NCBI RefSeq assembly: GCF_029892065.1
Contig: NZ_CP120373.1
Coordinates: forward strand, 1,749,501-1,813,500
Origin: Sinorhizobium garamanticum
GTDB lineage: Bacteria > Pseudomonadota > Alphaproteobacteria > Rhizobiales > Rhizobiaceae
DNA length: 64,000 bases
Reading direction: 5' to 3'
A program made the position numbers and the translations under genes. Within the stretch, counting starts at the first letter, position 1. The number at the start of each line of letters is the position of its first letter. Under the pieces are notes generated by a model. That model had not been told where the DNA came from. It searched no databases and worked only from the letters and a program-made list of their open reading frames with translations. Shown one piece after another: positions 29,874 to 38,640 of the stretch.

Positions 29874-30884
29874 TCACTCTCCCTCGTCGTCGTAACCAAC
29901 GAGGTGAAGGGGACGTGCCGGAATGCCCTGCAATTCGCACCAGCGCACCAGGGCCTCCTCGCGGCCATGCGTCACCCAGACTTCGGCGGGCGCGATCTCG
30001 CGTATCGTTCCCGTGAGTTCGGCCCAATCGCAGTGATCGGATATGACGAGGGGCAGTTCCACGCCGCGTTGCTTGGCGCGCTGGCGAATGAGCATCCAGC
30101 CCGAGGCGAAAACGGCGAGGGGATCGGCGAAGCGCCGCGCCCAGCGATCGGCAAAGGCCGACGGCGGGCCGATGACGATGGCGCCGGCGAAATCCTGCCT
30201 TCCCTCGCCGCTAAGCGTCGCCGGGCGGATCTCGCCGAGATCGATGCCCTCGTTCTGATAGTACTCGCACAGCTTGGCGAGCGCCCCATGGATATGGATG
30301 GGCTCGTCATAGCCCTGCTGACGCAGGAGGGCGATGACCCTCTGCGCCTTGCCCAGTGCATAGGCGCCGACCATGTGGGCGCGCTCGGGAAATTGCCTTA
30401 ACGACATCAGCAGCCGGGCGATCTCGGCGCCGTCGTCCGGATGGTGGAAGACCGGGAGGCCGAAGGTCGCCTCGGTGATGAAGACGTCGCAGGGGACGGG
30501 CTCGAAAGCCCGGCAGGTCCGATCCGGCCGCCGTTTGTAGTCGCCGGAGACGACGATCCGCGTTCCATCCGCCTCGACGGCGATCTGCGCCGAGCCGAGG
30601 ACGTGGCCGGCCGGATGAAAACGGACGGTCACGCCATTGACGGTGATCGTTTCGCCAATGGGAGCGATCTGGCTCGCACCGCAAAAGCCGTCGCCGTAGC
30701 GGATGCGCATAATGTCCAGCGTCTCGCGCGTCGCGAGCACATGGGCATGGCCCGCGCGGGCATGATCGGCATGACCGTGGGTGACGAGGGCCCTTTCGAC
30801 CGGCTGAACCGGGTCGATGTAGAAGTCTCCCATTTCGCAATAGAGGCCCTTGGGGGCGGGATAGAGCAAGGTGTCCGGCTTCAT
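29874..30884 (-). CDS. Ligase-associated DNA exonuclease (metallo-beta-lactamase/beta-CASP fold)
   Basis: 336-residue metallohydrolase. The metal-binding motif THGHADHARAGH (about residues 35-46), HPAGHVLGSAQI and VVSGDYKRR mark the metallo-beta-lactamase core; the C-terminal HCDWAELTG and WVTHGREEALVRW match the SNM1/YSH1-like ligase-associated exonuclease family. It is upstream of and almost touching the ATP-dependent ligase gene, consistent with joint end processing and sealing. Start ATG 30884 (MKPDTLLYPAPKGLY) is well placed. Confidence 0.9.
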   Translation of the reverse strand: MKPDTLLYPAPKGLYCEMGDFYIDPVQPVERALVTHGHADHARAGHAHVLATRETLDIMRIRYGDGFCGASQIAPIGETITVNGVTVRFHPAGHVLGSAQIAVEADGTRIVVSGDYKRRPDRTCRAFEPVPCDVFITEATFGLPVFHHPDDGAEIARLLMSLRQFPERAHMVGAYALGKAQRVIALLRQQGYDEPIHIHGALAKLCEYYQNEGIDLGEIRPATLSGEGRQDFAGAIVIGPPSAFADRWARRFADPLAVFASGWMLIRQRAKQRGVELPLVISDHCDWAELTGTIREIAPAEVWVTHGREEALVRWCELQGIPARPLHLVGYDDEGE

Positions 30885-30952
30885 GCAGACAAAGATAGCT
30901 GGCAGATGCGCGTCTGCCAGCTATGCGGAACAAGATTTTCGTCCCTCTTCTT

Positions 30953-31906
30953 CTAGTCGCGCAACGACAGCGTATCGGCAATAAGCTTCAGCACGGCCTC
31001 TGTATCGATGCCGGTGCAGACCTTCTGGCTTGGAAGGCCGTCCCAGGGGCTCGGCGGAAACAGCCGCGCATCCGGCTTCTGGATCGTCTGGCCGTCGGCG
31101 ATGCCTCCGCAGATGACGCGGATCGGGCCGCTGCGGGTGCGGAACAGGTCCGGCGCAACGACATAGGCGCAGGCACAGCTGTCATGGATGATCATGCCGT
31201 CATCGACATGCTGCTCGTAGAAGGTGATGTAGAACTGCGAGATGTCGGACAGGAGCCTTGCCGGCGGTCCGCCGCGCTCGGCGATATCGACCAGCATGGC
31301 CCGCGTCATCACCGTGCGCGTGGTCACATCGAGGCCGATGACGGTGACGGGCCACGGCGCCGTCATCACCACGTCGGCAGCTTCCGGGTCTCCATGGATG
31401 TTGGCTTCCGCCGCCGGCGTGATGTTGCCGGGAACGTCGAAGGCGCCGCCCATGATCACCACGTCCTTGACCAGCCCGGCGATTTCCGGATCGTCGCGCA
31501 ATGCCAGCGCCAGATTGGTCATTCGTCCTACGGCGACGAGCGTCACCTCGCCTGGATTGGCGCGCACCGTATCTATGATGAAGCGATGCGCCGGACGGGG
31601 GTCGAGCGGCACGTCGATCTTTTCCGGCACGTCAATATTGCCGAGCCCATCTTCGCCATGAATGCCCGTCGGCCAGCCGACATGGGGGCGGCCGTGATCG
31701 AAGGTCTCGCCAAGCCCCTTGGCGACCGGCGCCGCGATGTTCCACGCCTGTTTCAGGAAGAGCGCGTTGCGCGTCGTCGTCTCAACCGAGGCATTGCCGA
31801 AAACCGAGGTGATGCCGATGAGATCGATGTCCGGGTGCCGGTGCAGGAAGAGCAGCGCCATTGCGTCGTCGACGCCGGGGTCCGTATCGAAAATAACCTT
31901 GTGCAT
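30953..31906 (-). CDS. Nucleoside hydrolase (inosine/uridine-preferring family)
   Basis: 317-residue N-ribohydrolase with the calcium-binding motif FDTDPGVDDAMALL at the N-terminus, ITSVFGNASVETTTRNAL, VVIMGGAFDVPGN and AEANIHGDPEAADVV. It cleaves nucleosides to base and ribose for salvage; substrate preference is not readable. Start ATG 31906 follows a purine-rich AAGAAGAAC stretch; the frame up to 32128 lacks support. It stands alone, divergent from the next gene. Confidence 0.92.
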   Translation of the reverse strand: MHKVIFDTDPGVDDAMALLFLHRHPDIDLIGITSVFGNASVETTTRNALFLKQAWNIAAPVAKGLGETFDHGRPHVGWPTGIHGEDGLGNIDVPEKIDVPLDPRPAHRFIIDTVRANPGEVTLVAVGRMTNLALALRDDPEIAGLVKDVVIMGGAFDVPGNITPAAEANIHGDPEAADVVMTAPWPVTVIGLDVTTRTVMTRAMLVDIAERGGPPARLLSDISQFYITFYEQHVDDGMIIHDSCACAYVVAPDLFRTRSGPIRVICGGIADGQTIQKPDARLFPPSPWDGLPSQKVCTGIDTEAVLKLIADTLSLRD

Positions 31907-32324
31907 GTGTTCTTCTTTTCTTTTTTGGAAGTGGATAGTAATGCCGCTACTGGAAGCGGCGAATGCTAAGCGGCACCAAGTCGGCGTTCTCGCCCGTCGT
32001 GAGAAGTGGGCCGCCGACGCACCCCGATGATGCCTGCTCCAACCATTCCGATACGCGCCATGATGCGGCCGGTCCCTCACACGAAGAATTTGCGGCATTC
32101 CTTTTAGTTGAGCCCGGCGCGAGAGCAAGACCTATTCCCGGGAGGATCGTTGCAGTCCGCGAGAGTTCCGATAGCCAACGCGGGTGGAAACGGATGATGA
32201 TCCGCATCCTGCATTCTTCTTATCCCGCTGAACGGACTTAAACTTTCCGAAAGGTCGTTGACCTATCGTGGTAACGGCCTGCGGGCTTTTCTTTGCAATT
32301 TTGAAGACGACAGCGGAGCCGCAG
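31907..32324. other. Divergent intergenic region
   Basis: About 418 bases between the nucleoside hydrolase (minus) and the small membrane protein (plus). It should hold both promoters. The minus-strand leader is purine-rich just before the start. Short reading frames (for example plus 31963-32241) have no recognisable features and are not called. No repeat or strong hairpin was seen. Confidence 0.4.
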
Positions 32325-32972
32325 GTGAAGGCTATTTTCAACAGATTGCGTCCTTCCAAAAGGCTGGTGGTCATCCTGTCCGCCGCGCTCAGCGTTTCCG
32401 CGGCATCCGGCGGTGCCGCCGTCTATGTCGGTCGCGACAGGCTTATGGCCCGTCTTGCCGAGCCGTCCCCATCCGGGCTCGAATGTACGACGATCCGGAC
32501 GCTGAAGCTCGATCACAACGGCCAACGCTGGGTCAGGATGCATGTAAAGACCGACAGGGCGAGCGGACCGGACCGCATCAGGACGGCGCTGCGCGTGGTC
32601 GGTGCGCTATCGCACAAGGAGAAGGCCGATCTCTATCAGGTCGTCGTGCTCGACGCGGCGGGACCGGAGGAGCGGGCTGCGGTGCGCGGCGCGGCGATCG
32701 GCGCCGAGGTTCTTTTTGCGCCCGGCCCACAGAGCGTCAGGGGGATGGAAGAGCCGTTCCGCGCTTCCTACAATGACGGGGCCGCGAACGCCTCCGGCAT
32801 GTTCCACGGCAGGACCGTTCGGCTTGAACTTCACGAGGTGCGCGCCCTGATGAGTGCCATGGAGGATCGTTCGCTTTGCATCGATCCGTCTGCGGCCGTA
32901 ATCGAAGGCGTGGAGGCCGACGAAGCCGGCGCGCAAACAGTCGGGAGCGCCGAGGCGCCCGCCGGCCATTAG
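32325..32972 (+). CDS. Membrane-anchored protein of unknown function
   Basis: 215 residues if GTG 32325 is the start (234 if GTG 32268). After a basic N-terminus (VKAIFNRLRPSKR) there is one hydrophobic stretch, LVVILSAALSVSAASGGAAV, which may be a signal anchor or an uncleaved signal peptide. The rest is soluble, presumably periplasmic, with only one cysteine before RTLKLD and one near the C-terminus. It contains no motif I recognise. The C-terminal tail is Ala/Glu-rich. The stop TAG is formed at the edge of the adjoining inverted-repeat element, so the original C-terminus may have been altered by that insertion. Confidence 0.6.
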   Translation: MKAIFNRLRPSKRLVVILSAALSVSAASGGAAVYVGRDRLMARLAEPSPSGLECTTIRTLKLDHNGQRWVRMHVKTDRASGPDRIRTALRVVGALSHKEKADLYQVVVLDAAGPEERAAVRGAAIGAEVLFAPGPQSVRGMEEPFRASYNDGAANASGMFHGRTVRLELHEVRALMSAMEDRSLCIDPSAAVIEGVEADEAGAQTVGSAEAPAGH

Positions 32973-33246
32973 AGCCCTTCAGGGTCAAATGGAAGCAGTT
33001 CTGCCGGAGCAGGTTTTCGTCAGGGCATAGGCGATTGGCGAAGGGGCGTACCCGGATGTACGTCCGAGCCGATCGCCTCTGAGCCTGGCGGAAAGATGCC
33101 CGGCCCTTCGGGTTGGCTGAAACGGGCCGCCTGATCGACCGGCCGGCTTGGACGTATGCTTTGGCTACGCCGCGCGCCGGCCGGTCGACCATCCGACTCC
33201 GTTTGAGCCAACAGAACTGTTTCCATTTAACCCTGAAGGGCTCTAA
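32969..33246. mobile_element. 278-bp inverted-repeat element, MITE-like, TA-flanked
   Basis: The ends 32969-33003 and 33212-33246 are inverted repeats, 33 of 35 positions matching, beginning TTAGAGCCCTTCAGGGT. A TA dinucleotide lies just outside GAGCCC at each end, as expected for IS630/mariner-type insertion. The interior is built of further palindromes: GGCGAT..ATCGCC at 33030-33077 and a 15-base pair of arms (33133-33147 with 33176-33190, one mismatch). No transposase is encoded. The reading frames that cross it have no family features. It fills the gap between the unknown membrane protein and the lysS terminator. Confidence 0.7.
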
Positions 33247-33268
33247 GGCAATCCGTCGCGACAAAAGC

Positions 33269-33300
33269 AAAAAGCCCGCCGGGTGAAGGGCGGGTCTTTA
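33269..33300 (-). terminator. Intrinsic terminator of lysS
   Basis: On the minus strand CCCGCC, eight bases, GGCGGG then CTTTTTG. The stem pairs 33289-33294 with 33275-33280, followed by a T-run at 33273-33269. It lies 22 bases beyond the lysS stop. Confidence 0.8.
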
Positions 33301-33321
33301 CGCATGGCTGTCCGCGCGGGT

Positions 33322-34818
33322 TTAGTCGGCCTTGTGGCGTCGGGCCGGGAACAGGATGACGTCGCGGATCGACGGCGCGTCGGTGAGCAGCATGATCAGG
33401 CGGTCGACACCGATGCCGAGGCCCCCGGCCGGCGGCATGCCCTGGTCGATCGCATCGAGGAATTCGTCATCGAGCTGCTTTGCCTTTTCGCCGCGCGCAT
33501 GCGCCTGTTCGAGCTGCTCGACCATGCGGGCGCGCTGCTCTTCCGGATCGTTGAGTTCCGAGAAGGCGTTGCCGAGTTCCCAGGTGTTGCAATAGGTCTC
33601 GAAACGCTCGACGAGGCGCGGCTCGCCCGGCACTTCCTTGGCGAAGGGCGAGATGTCCTTCGGGAAATGCGTGACGTGGGCGGGCTGGATCAGCGTCTGT
33701 TCCACCTTTTCCTCGAAGACGAAGGCCAGGCATTCGCCCCAGGTCCAGTCCTTCTCGACCTCGAAGCCGGCGGCGCGCGTGGCGGCACGCGCCTCCTCGT
33801 CGGTCTTCATCGCCAGGAAGTCGATCCCGGTGGCTTCCTTAACGGCGTCCGGCATGGCCACGCGGCGGAACGGCCCCTTGAAGGAGATTTCCTTGTCTCC
33901 ATAGGTGAATTCCGTCTTGCCGTGGACCAGGAGCGCCAGTTCGGCGAACAGCCGCTCGACGAGGTCCATCACGTCCTCGTAGTCGGCGTAGGCCCAGTAG
34001 CACTCCATCATCGTGAATTCCGGATTGTGCCGGGTGGAGACGCCTTCGTTGCGGAAGTTGCGGTTGATCTCGAAGACCTTGTCGGTCAGCCCCGAGACCA
34101 GCGTACGCTTCAGGTAGAGTTCGGGCGCGATGCGCAGGAACATGTCGAGCTTCAGCGTGTTGTGATGCGTCTTGAAGGGCTCGGCGGTGGCGCCGCCATA
34201 GACCGAGTGCAGCATCGGCGTCTCGACTTCCATGAAGCCATCATTTTCCATGAAGCGGCGGATCCCGGATACGATCCGGCTGCGCTGCTGGAAGCGGAGC
34301 TTCGACTCCTCGTTGGTCATGATGTCGAGATGACGCTTGCGGTAGCGCAGTTCGATGTCGGAGAGGCCATGCCACTTCTCCGGCATCGGCAGAAGCGACT
34401 TGGTCAGCATCGTAATCGTTTTTGCGTTGATCGTCAGCTCTCCACGCTTGGTGCGGCGGACGATGCCCGTAACGCCGATGATGTCGCCGATGTCGATCAT
34501 CGGCAGCAGCGCCCGCGCCTCTTCCGGGGTCGTGTCCTTGTGCGAGAAAATCTGGATCTTGCCGGAAGCATCATGGATATCCATGAACATGCCGGAGTTG
34601 CGCGAGGAAAAGACGCGACCGGCGACGGTCACGACGTCCTGCGTTTCGGTGTCCGGCTCCAGGCTTTCATATTTCGCCGCGAGTTCCGCATTGGTCATCG
34701 TCCGGTGGAAATGCGCCGGATAGACGTCGCCGATCTGCTCGCGCAGCAGCTTCAGCTTCTGTGCACGCACTTCTGTAGCGTCGGAGGAAAGGCTGGCCGT
34801 TGCTGTCTTCTCGTTCAT
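33322..34818 (-). CDS. lysS: Lysyl-tRNA synthetase, class II
   Basis: 498-residue class II synthetase charging tRNA-Lys. It has an N-terminal OB-fold anticodon-binding domain ([20 protein letters not shown]), motif 2 [20 protein letters not shown] and motif 3 [15 protein letters not shown] near the C-terminus. ATG 34818 is the start. It begins 10 bases after the gltX stop, and the pair forms an operon ended by the terminator at 33269-33300. Confidence 0.96.
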   Translation of the reverse strand: MNEKTATASLSSDATEVRAQKLKLLREQIGDVYPAHFHRTMTNAELAAKYESLEPDTETQDVVTVAGRVFSSRNSGMFMDIHDASGKIQIFSHKDTTPEEARALLPMIDIGDIIGVTGIVRRTKRGELTINAKTITMLTKSLLPMPEKWHGLSDIELRYRKRHLDIMTNEESKLRFQQRSRIVSGIRRFMENDGFMEVETPMLHSVYGGATAEPFKTHHNTLKLDMFLRIAPELYLKRTLVSGLTDKVFEINRNFRNEGVSTRHNPEFTMMECYWAYADYEDVMDLVERLFAELALLVHGKTEFTYGDKEISFKGPFRRVAMPDAVKEATGIDFLAMKTDEEARAATRAAGFEVEKDWTWGECLAFVFEEKVEQTLIQPAHVTHFPKDISPFAKEVPGEPRLVERFETYCNTWELGNAFSELNDPEEQRARMVEQLEQAHARGEKAKQLDDEFLDAIDQGMPPAGGLGIGVDRLIMLLTDAPSIRDVILFPARRHKAD

Positions 34819-34828
34819 GGTCCTGTCC

Positions 34829-36286
34829 TTACTTTCCGCTGCCGGCCATCGATGCGACCACCTGGGCCGCGACCTTCAGGCGCTGGCGCACAACCGCGCG
34901 GCCGAGCAGTTCCATCGAATCGAACAGCGGCAGCGAGCGCTGCGAGCCCGACACGGCGACGAAGAGCGGCGCGACGATGGCTTTCAGCTTCTTGCCCATG
35001 CGCTCGGCGACCGCGCGCAGTTCCGCTTCGATCGATTCCTTGTTCCATTCGAGGATCTTTTCAAGATCCGGCTGGACGGTATTGAGAATCTCGAGCAGTT
35101 CCTCGGGCGAGGCTTTCACGCCGGCAAAGGCCGCCGGCTGCAGGCCGAGATCCGACTTGAACAGGAAGGCGGTGAGGTCGGGCAGTTCGCCGAGCTTCGA
35201 GATACGCGACTGGGCGAGCTTCAGGCCCTCCTTGAGGCGATCGTTTTCCGCCGCCCAGGCGAAGATCCGTGCGGCGAAGTCTTCCTCGGAAAGCTTTTCG
35301 CGGATCCAGCGCGCGTTCAGCCAGTCGAGCTTCTGGATATCGAAGATCGCGCCGGCCTTCGAGAGGTTTTCCGGATCGAACTTTTCCGCCAGTTCGTCCA
35401 TCGTCAGCAGCTCTTCGCCTTCGGCGATCTGGATGAAGAACAGGCCGAGGAAGTTCATCAGCGCTTCCGGCAGGTAGCCGAGCGCCGTGTAATAGGAGAT
35501 TGACGTCGGGTTCTTGCGCTTCGACAGCTTCGACTTGTCGGCATTGCGCATCAACGACAAGTGCATGAACTTCGGCGGTTCGAGACCGAGATACTGATAA
35601 ATCAGGATGTGCTTCGGCACCGAAGCCAGCCACTCCTCGCCGCGCGCGACGTGGGTGATCTTCATCAGATGGTCATCGACGACGTTCGCCATATGATAAG
35701 TCGGCATGCCGTCGGCCTTGAGCAGGACCTGCATGTCGACCGCGTCCCACGGAATCTCGACGTCGCCATAAACGCCGTCGTGGAACTTGCACGAGCCTTC
35801 GGTCGGGATCTTCATACGCACGACATGCGGCTCGCCGGCCGCGACGCGCGATGTCACTTCCTCGGCCGAGAGGCTGAGGCACAGGCCGTCATATTTCGGC
35901 GGCTTGCCGGCGGCGCGCTGTGCCTCGCGCATCTGCTCCAGCCGCTCGGGCGTGCAGAAGCAACGGAAGCCGTGGCCGTTCTCGACGATCTTCTCGACGT
36001 ATGGCTTGTAGATGTCCTTGCGATCGCTCTGGCGGTAGGGACCGTAGGGGCCGCCGATATCGGGGCCTTCTGACCACTTCAGCCCACACCATTTCAGCGC
36101 GTCGAGCACCTTCTGTTCGAACTCCGGCGTCGAGCGCGTCGCGTCGGTGTCCTCGATGCGCAGGATGAATTCGCCGCCGTGCTTCTTTGCGAAGAGATAG
36201 TTGAACAGCGCAATATAGGCTGTGCCGACATGCGGTTCGCCGGTGGGTGAGGGTGCAATGCGCACCCGGACTGATGAATCTGCCAT
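34829..36286 (-). CDS. gltX: Glutamyl-tRNA synthetase
   Basis: 485-residue class I synthetase. The HIGH-type signature appears as IAPSPTGEPHVGTAY and the KMSKS equivalent as KLSKRKNPTS, with FILRIEDTDATRS between them. Alphaproteobacteria often have two GltX proteins, one of which may be misacylating; the sequence alone does not tell which this is. Start ATG 36286 (MADSSVRVRIAPSP). First gene of gltX-lysS. Confidence 0.95.
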   Translation of the reverse strand: MADSSVRVRIAPSPTGEPHVGTAYIALFNYLFAKKHGGEFILRIEDTDATRSTPEFEQKVLDALKWCGLKWSEGPDIGGPYGPYRQSDRKDIYKPYVEKIVENGHGFRCFCTPERLEQMREAQRAAGKPPKYDGLCLSLSAEEVTSRVAAGEPHVVRMKIPTEGSCKFHDGVYGDVEIPWDAVDMQVLLKADGMPTYHMANVVDDHLMKITHVARGEEWLASVPKHILIYQYLGLEPPKFMHLSLMRNADKSKLSKRKNPTSISYYTALGYLPEALMNFLGLFFIQIAEGEELLTMDELAEKFDPENLSKAGAIFDIQKLDWLNARWIREKLSEEDFAARIFAWAAENDRLKEGLKLAQSRISKLGELPDLTAFLFKSDLGLQPAAFAGVKASPEELLEILNTVQPDLEKILEWNKESIEAELRAVAERMGKKLKAIVAPLFVAVSGSQRSLPLFDSMELLGRAVVRQRLKVAAQVVASMAGSGK

Positions 36287-36650
36287 GGTCTTTGCCCGTT
36301 TCGACGTGCTTTTGGGCCCTTGCCGGAGTGCATTTCCAGCTTGTGGGCGCGCATTTTATGGGAAGGAAAGGCCCACAAGGGTGCCGCACCAGCGGTATCG
36401 GCGGGCAATTCCAATCGGCAGGCGTGAGACCATAGAAAGCCCCGCATGTCAACGGAAAGTGGACAGGCCATTTTGTTGGAACGTTCACGGTCGTCAGGCG
36501 TTTATCCAATCGAGGACGCGGACCGTGCCAACCGGACGCGACGGAAGTGGAGAATGCGGGAATTTTTCCGGTTTCTTCTCGTAACCAACGAAAACGGTAG
36601 TCGAACTCCCAACCCGTCCGGTTCGTATCCTCACTTGTCTCCCGCAGTCA
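36287..36650. other. Intergenic region upstream of gltX
   Basis: About 360 bases without a supported gene. It should carry the gltX promoter. A tRNA-like string (ggttcgtatcc, with gcggga/tcccgc ends) occurs at roughly 36555-36645 but does not fold as a tRNA. The remaining sequence shows nothing I can name. Confidence 0.4.
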
Positions 36651-36683
36651 AAGAGGCCTGCATTCTGCGAATGCAGGCCTCTT
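36651..36683. terminator. Perfect 15-bp hairpin, probable terC terminator
   Basis: AAGAGGCCTGCATTC and GAATGCAGGCCTCTT are perfect inverted repeats with a three-base loop. It lies 46 bases beyond the terC stop on the minus strand, where the stem ends in CTCTTTG; the T-run is short. It could act in both directions. Confidence 0.65.
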
Positions 36684-36729
36684 CATTTGGCGTTTCGCGC
36701 GTGGCTATTGCACGCTTTTCCTGGAATTG

Positions 36730-37485
36730 TCAGTGCAGCTTCTTGGCCTGCTGTTTTCTCAGCCGGGCGTTGCGCGCCATCATATTCAGCATCTCGACGA
36801 GGGCCGAGAACGCCATGGCGGCGTAGACGTAGCCCTTCGGAACGTGGAAGCCCATTCCCTCGGCCATCAGCGTGGTGCCGATCATCAGCAGGAATGCAAG
36901 CGCCAGCATCACGATCGTCGGGTTCCTCTCGATGAAGTTAGCGAGCGGCGTCGCCGCAAACAGCATGACGGTAACGGCGACGATCACGGCGATGACCATG
37001 ATCGGCAGATGCGGGGTCATACCGACAGCGGTGATGATGCTGTCGACCGAGAAGACGAGGTCGAGCAGCAGGATCTGGCCGATCGCTGCGGCAAAGCTGT
37101 TGATCGCCGAAGACGCGATGAAGTCCTCGCCATGATCGCTCGGATCGACGTTGTGGTGGATCTCCTTGGTTGCCTTCCAGACAAGAAAGAGACCACCGGC
37201 AAGCAGGATCATGTCCTTCCAGGAGAAGGCGTGGCCGAGGGCTTCGAAAACCGGCTCGGTCAGTTGCACGATCCAGGCAATGGTGCCGAGCAGCGCCAAC
37301 CGCATGACCAGTGCAAGGCCGATGCCGATGCGGCGGGCGCTGACGCGGCTTTCGGCGGGAAGTTTGTTCGTGAGAATTGAAATGAAGATCAAGTTGTCGA
37401 TGCCGAGCACCACCTCCATGACAATAAGCGTGATCAGAGCAACCCAAGCCTCGGGGCTTTGGGCGAGCGTCAGGATTTCCTGCAT
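36730..37485 (-). CDS. TerC-family integral membrane protein (possible metal exporter)
   Basis: 251-residue polytopic protein. Conserved TerC blocks: [15 protein letters not shown] near the N-terminus and [17 protein letters not shown] in the middle, whose intramembrane Asp residues are thought to bind metal; seven or so hydrophobic segments. Relatives include Alx/MntP-like manganese exporters and proteins of tellurite operons; no ter operon is present here, so metal homeostasis is the likelier role. The ribosome site lies inside a long leader stem that ends at the start codon. The final codons overlap a fragment (ttttcctggaattg) of the palindromic repeat family seen at 61170. Confidence 0.88.
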   Translation of the reverse strand: MQEILTLAQSPEAWVALITLIVMEVVLGIDNLIFISILTNKLPAESRVSARRIGIGLALVMRLALLGTIAWIVQLTEPVFEALGHAFSWKDMILLAGGLFLVWKATKEIHHNVDPSDHGEDFIASSAINSFAAAIGQILLLDLVFSVDSIITAVGMTPHLPIMVIAVIVAVTVMLFAATPLANFIERNPTIVMLALAFLLMIGTTLMAEGMGFHVPKGYVYAAMAFSALVEMLNMMARNARLRKQQAKKLH

Positions 37486-37556
37486 CGGCGATCTTTCCTC
37501 TCCTACTGGGCGTGTCGTCGCCCGGGATTCGCCGGACTATTTAAGGAAGATCGCCG
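37486..37556 (-). promoter_or_regulatory. Leader RNA stem masking the terC ribosome site
   Basis: On the terC mRNA, CGGCGATCTTCC (37556-37545) can pair with GGAAAGATCGCCG (37498-37486): 12 base pairs with one bulged A. The 3' arm contains the GGAAAG Shine-Dalgarno and its last base abuts the ATG at 37485. An inner hairpin, GGGCG/CGCCC (37523-37519 with 37512-37508), lies within the loop. The yybP-ykoY manganese riboswitch consensus was not recognised. Confidence 0.6.
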
Positions 37557-37600
37557 CAGTGGCAAGCGCTGCTGCTGTTTCGCGGCTGCGTTTTTACCGT

Positions 37601-38440
37601 TTACTGTTTTATCGGCACCCAAATTTCGACGACGCCCATCCCCGTGCGAGGATCGAAGCGGTCGTCATATCTTTCCATCATGTCCGGAAGCTGGCCGTGC
37701 TCCAGCCCGGATTGCGGAAACCACGACCCGAAAATGTGATGGGCAGTCGTGGAGATCGCCGATATGTGTCCTTTGTGGAGGAATACGGCATAGCGTTGCC
37801 TGGGCAACTTCAGAACGGTAAATTCGTCCGGCAATCCGTCCGTATCGTCGACTTCCACCGAGGCCATGTAGCGAAAGCGCCCGGCCTCGCCGTCCGACTG
37901 TGTGCATACGCCATAGGCGACATTCCCGCGCTGGCCGGGCACATTGCCGAAATGGGCGTTGAAGCGCTGCCAGAGCGAGGGGATACCTTCGGTGCGATTG
38001 TAGTCATAGGTTTCAGCGAGACCGGCGAGGAGAAGCCCGGGGCTCTCCTCGAAACGGGGCGGTTCGATCTTCAAGGTGCGTGCGTCGTTCATCCTGATCG
38101 GCTCCATCAGTTCGACATTGCGGACGTGCCCTTGCTTGCGGACTGATTCGGGTGTCACGCCGAACTGCTCGCGAAAGGCACGGGTGAAGGCCTCGTGCGA
38201 GCCATAGCCCGCATCGAGGGCCACTTCGAGAATGCTGGATGTGCCATTGGCGAGGGCCTGCGCGGCGCCGCTAAGGCGCCGGCCGCGGATATAGGCGCTG
38301 ATCGAGCGACCGGTCGAAAGCCCGAAGACGCGTGACAGATGGTAGCGCGAAAGGCCCGCGGCCTCGGCGATCTCGTCGAGCGATATATCCTCGGCGAAAT
38401 GGCTCTCGATGAACCAGATCGCCCTGCCGATGGCACTCAT
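37601..38440 (-). CDS. AraC-family regulator with GyrI-like effector domain
   Basis: 279-residue transcription factor. The N-terminal third has two AraC helix-turn-helix motifs (ISLDEIAEAAGLSRYHLSRVFG and ILEVALDAGYGSHEAFTRAFREQFGVTP); the C-terminal part (about 120-279) is a GyrI/SbmC-like ligand domain (VEVDDTDGLPDEFTVLKLPRQRYAVF), the layout of Rob/SoxS-relatives that bind small hydrophobic molecules. ATG 38440 follows ACGGGAGTGAGC; a GTG seven codons earlier is an alternative. The regulated gene is unclear: terC lies downstream on the same strand, 115 bases away. Confidence 0.88.
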   Translation of the reverse strand: MSAIGRAIWFIESHFAEDISLDEIAEAAGLSRYHLSRVFGLSTGRSISAYIRGRRLSGAAQALANGTSSILEVALDAGYGSHEAFTRAFREQFGVTPESVRKQGHVRNVELMEPIRMNDARTLKIEPPRFEESPGLLLAGLAETYDYNRTEGIPSLWQRFNAHFGNVPGQRGNVAYGVCTQSDGEAGRFRYMASVEVDDTDGLPDEFTVLKLPRQRYAVFLHKGHISAISTTAHHIFGSWFPQSGLEHGQLPDMMERYDDRFDPRTGMGVVEIWVPIKQ

Positions 38441-38544
38441 GCTCACTCCCGTAATGGACACGCACGTCTTACGGCCTCACGGCCGGCTGCGTTTGATCGC
38501 AATTGCTCGATTGGTAGAGAATGGTGCCGCGCGAAGCGAAGCTA

Positions 38545-38632
38545 CTGCATGCTTCCTTGATGGTAGCCGATTTAGCAATAAAGACACGCCGTAATTCAAA
38601 GTGCCGCAGCGTCCTTTGCGCGACGCGGTGGG
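38545..38632. repeat. Degenerate RIME1-like element
   Basis: CTGCATGCTTCCTT..GGTAGCCGATTTAGCAATAAAGACACGCC..AATTCAAAGTGCCGCAGCGTCCTTTGCGCG follows the order of the intact element at 63187-63289, but the palindromes are broken by substitutions and the right end is lost. It sits between the emrR stop and the araC-type start. Confidence 0.6.
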
Positions 38633-38640
38633 CCCGGGCT

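Noticed and set aside
33283..35085. 600-codon plus-strand reading frame
   Set aside because: Antisense to lysS and the end of gltX, both of which have intact motifs on the minus strand.
36555..36645. tRNA-like string with gcggga/tcccgc ends and ggttcgtatcc
   Set aside because: The T-arm does not pair, the acceptor does not join it at the right distance and no anticodon arm forms. At most a degenerate tRNA relic.
37486..37600. yybP-ykoY manganese riboswitch upstream of terC
   Set aside because: The conserved loop sequences of the family were not found; the stem reported as a finding is a different structure.
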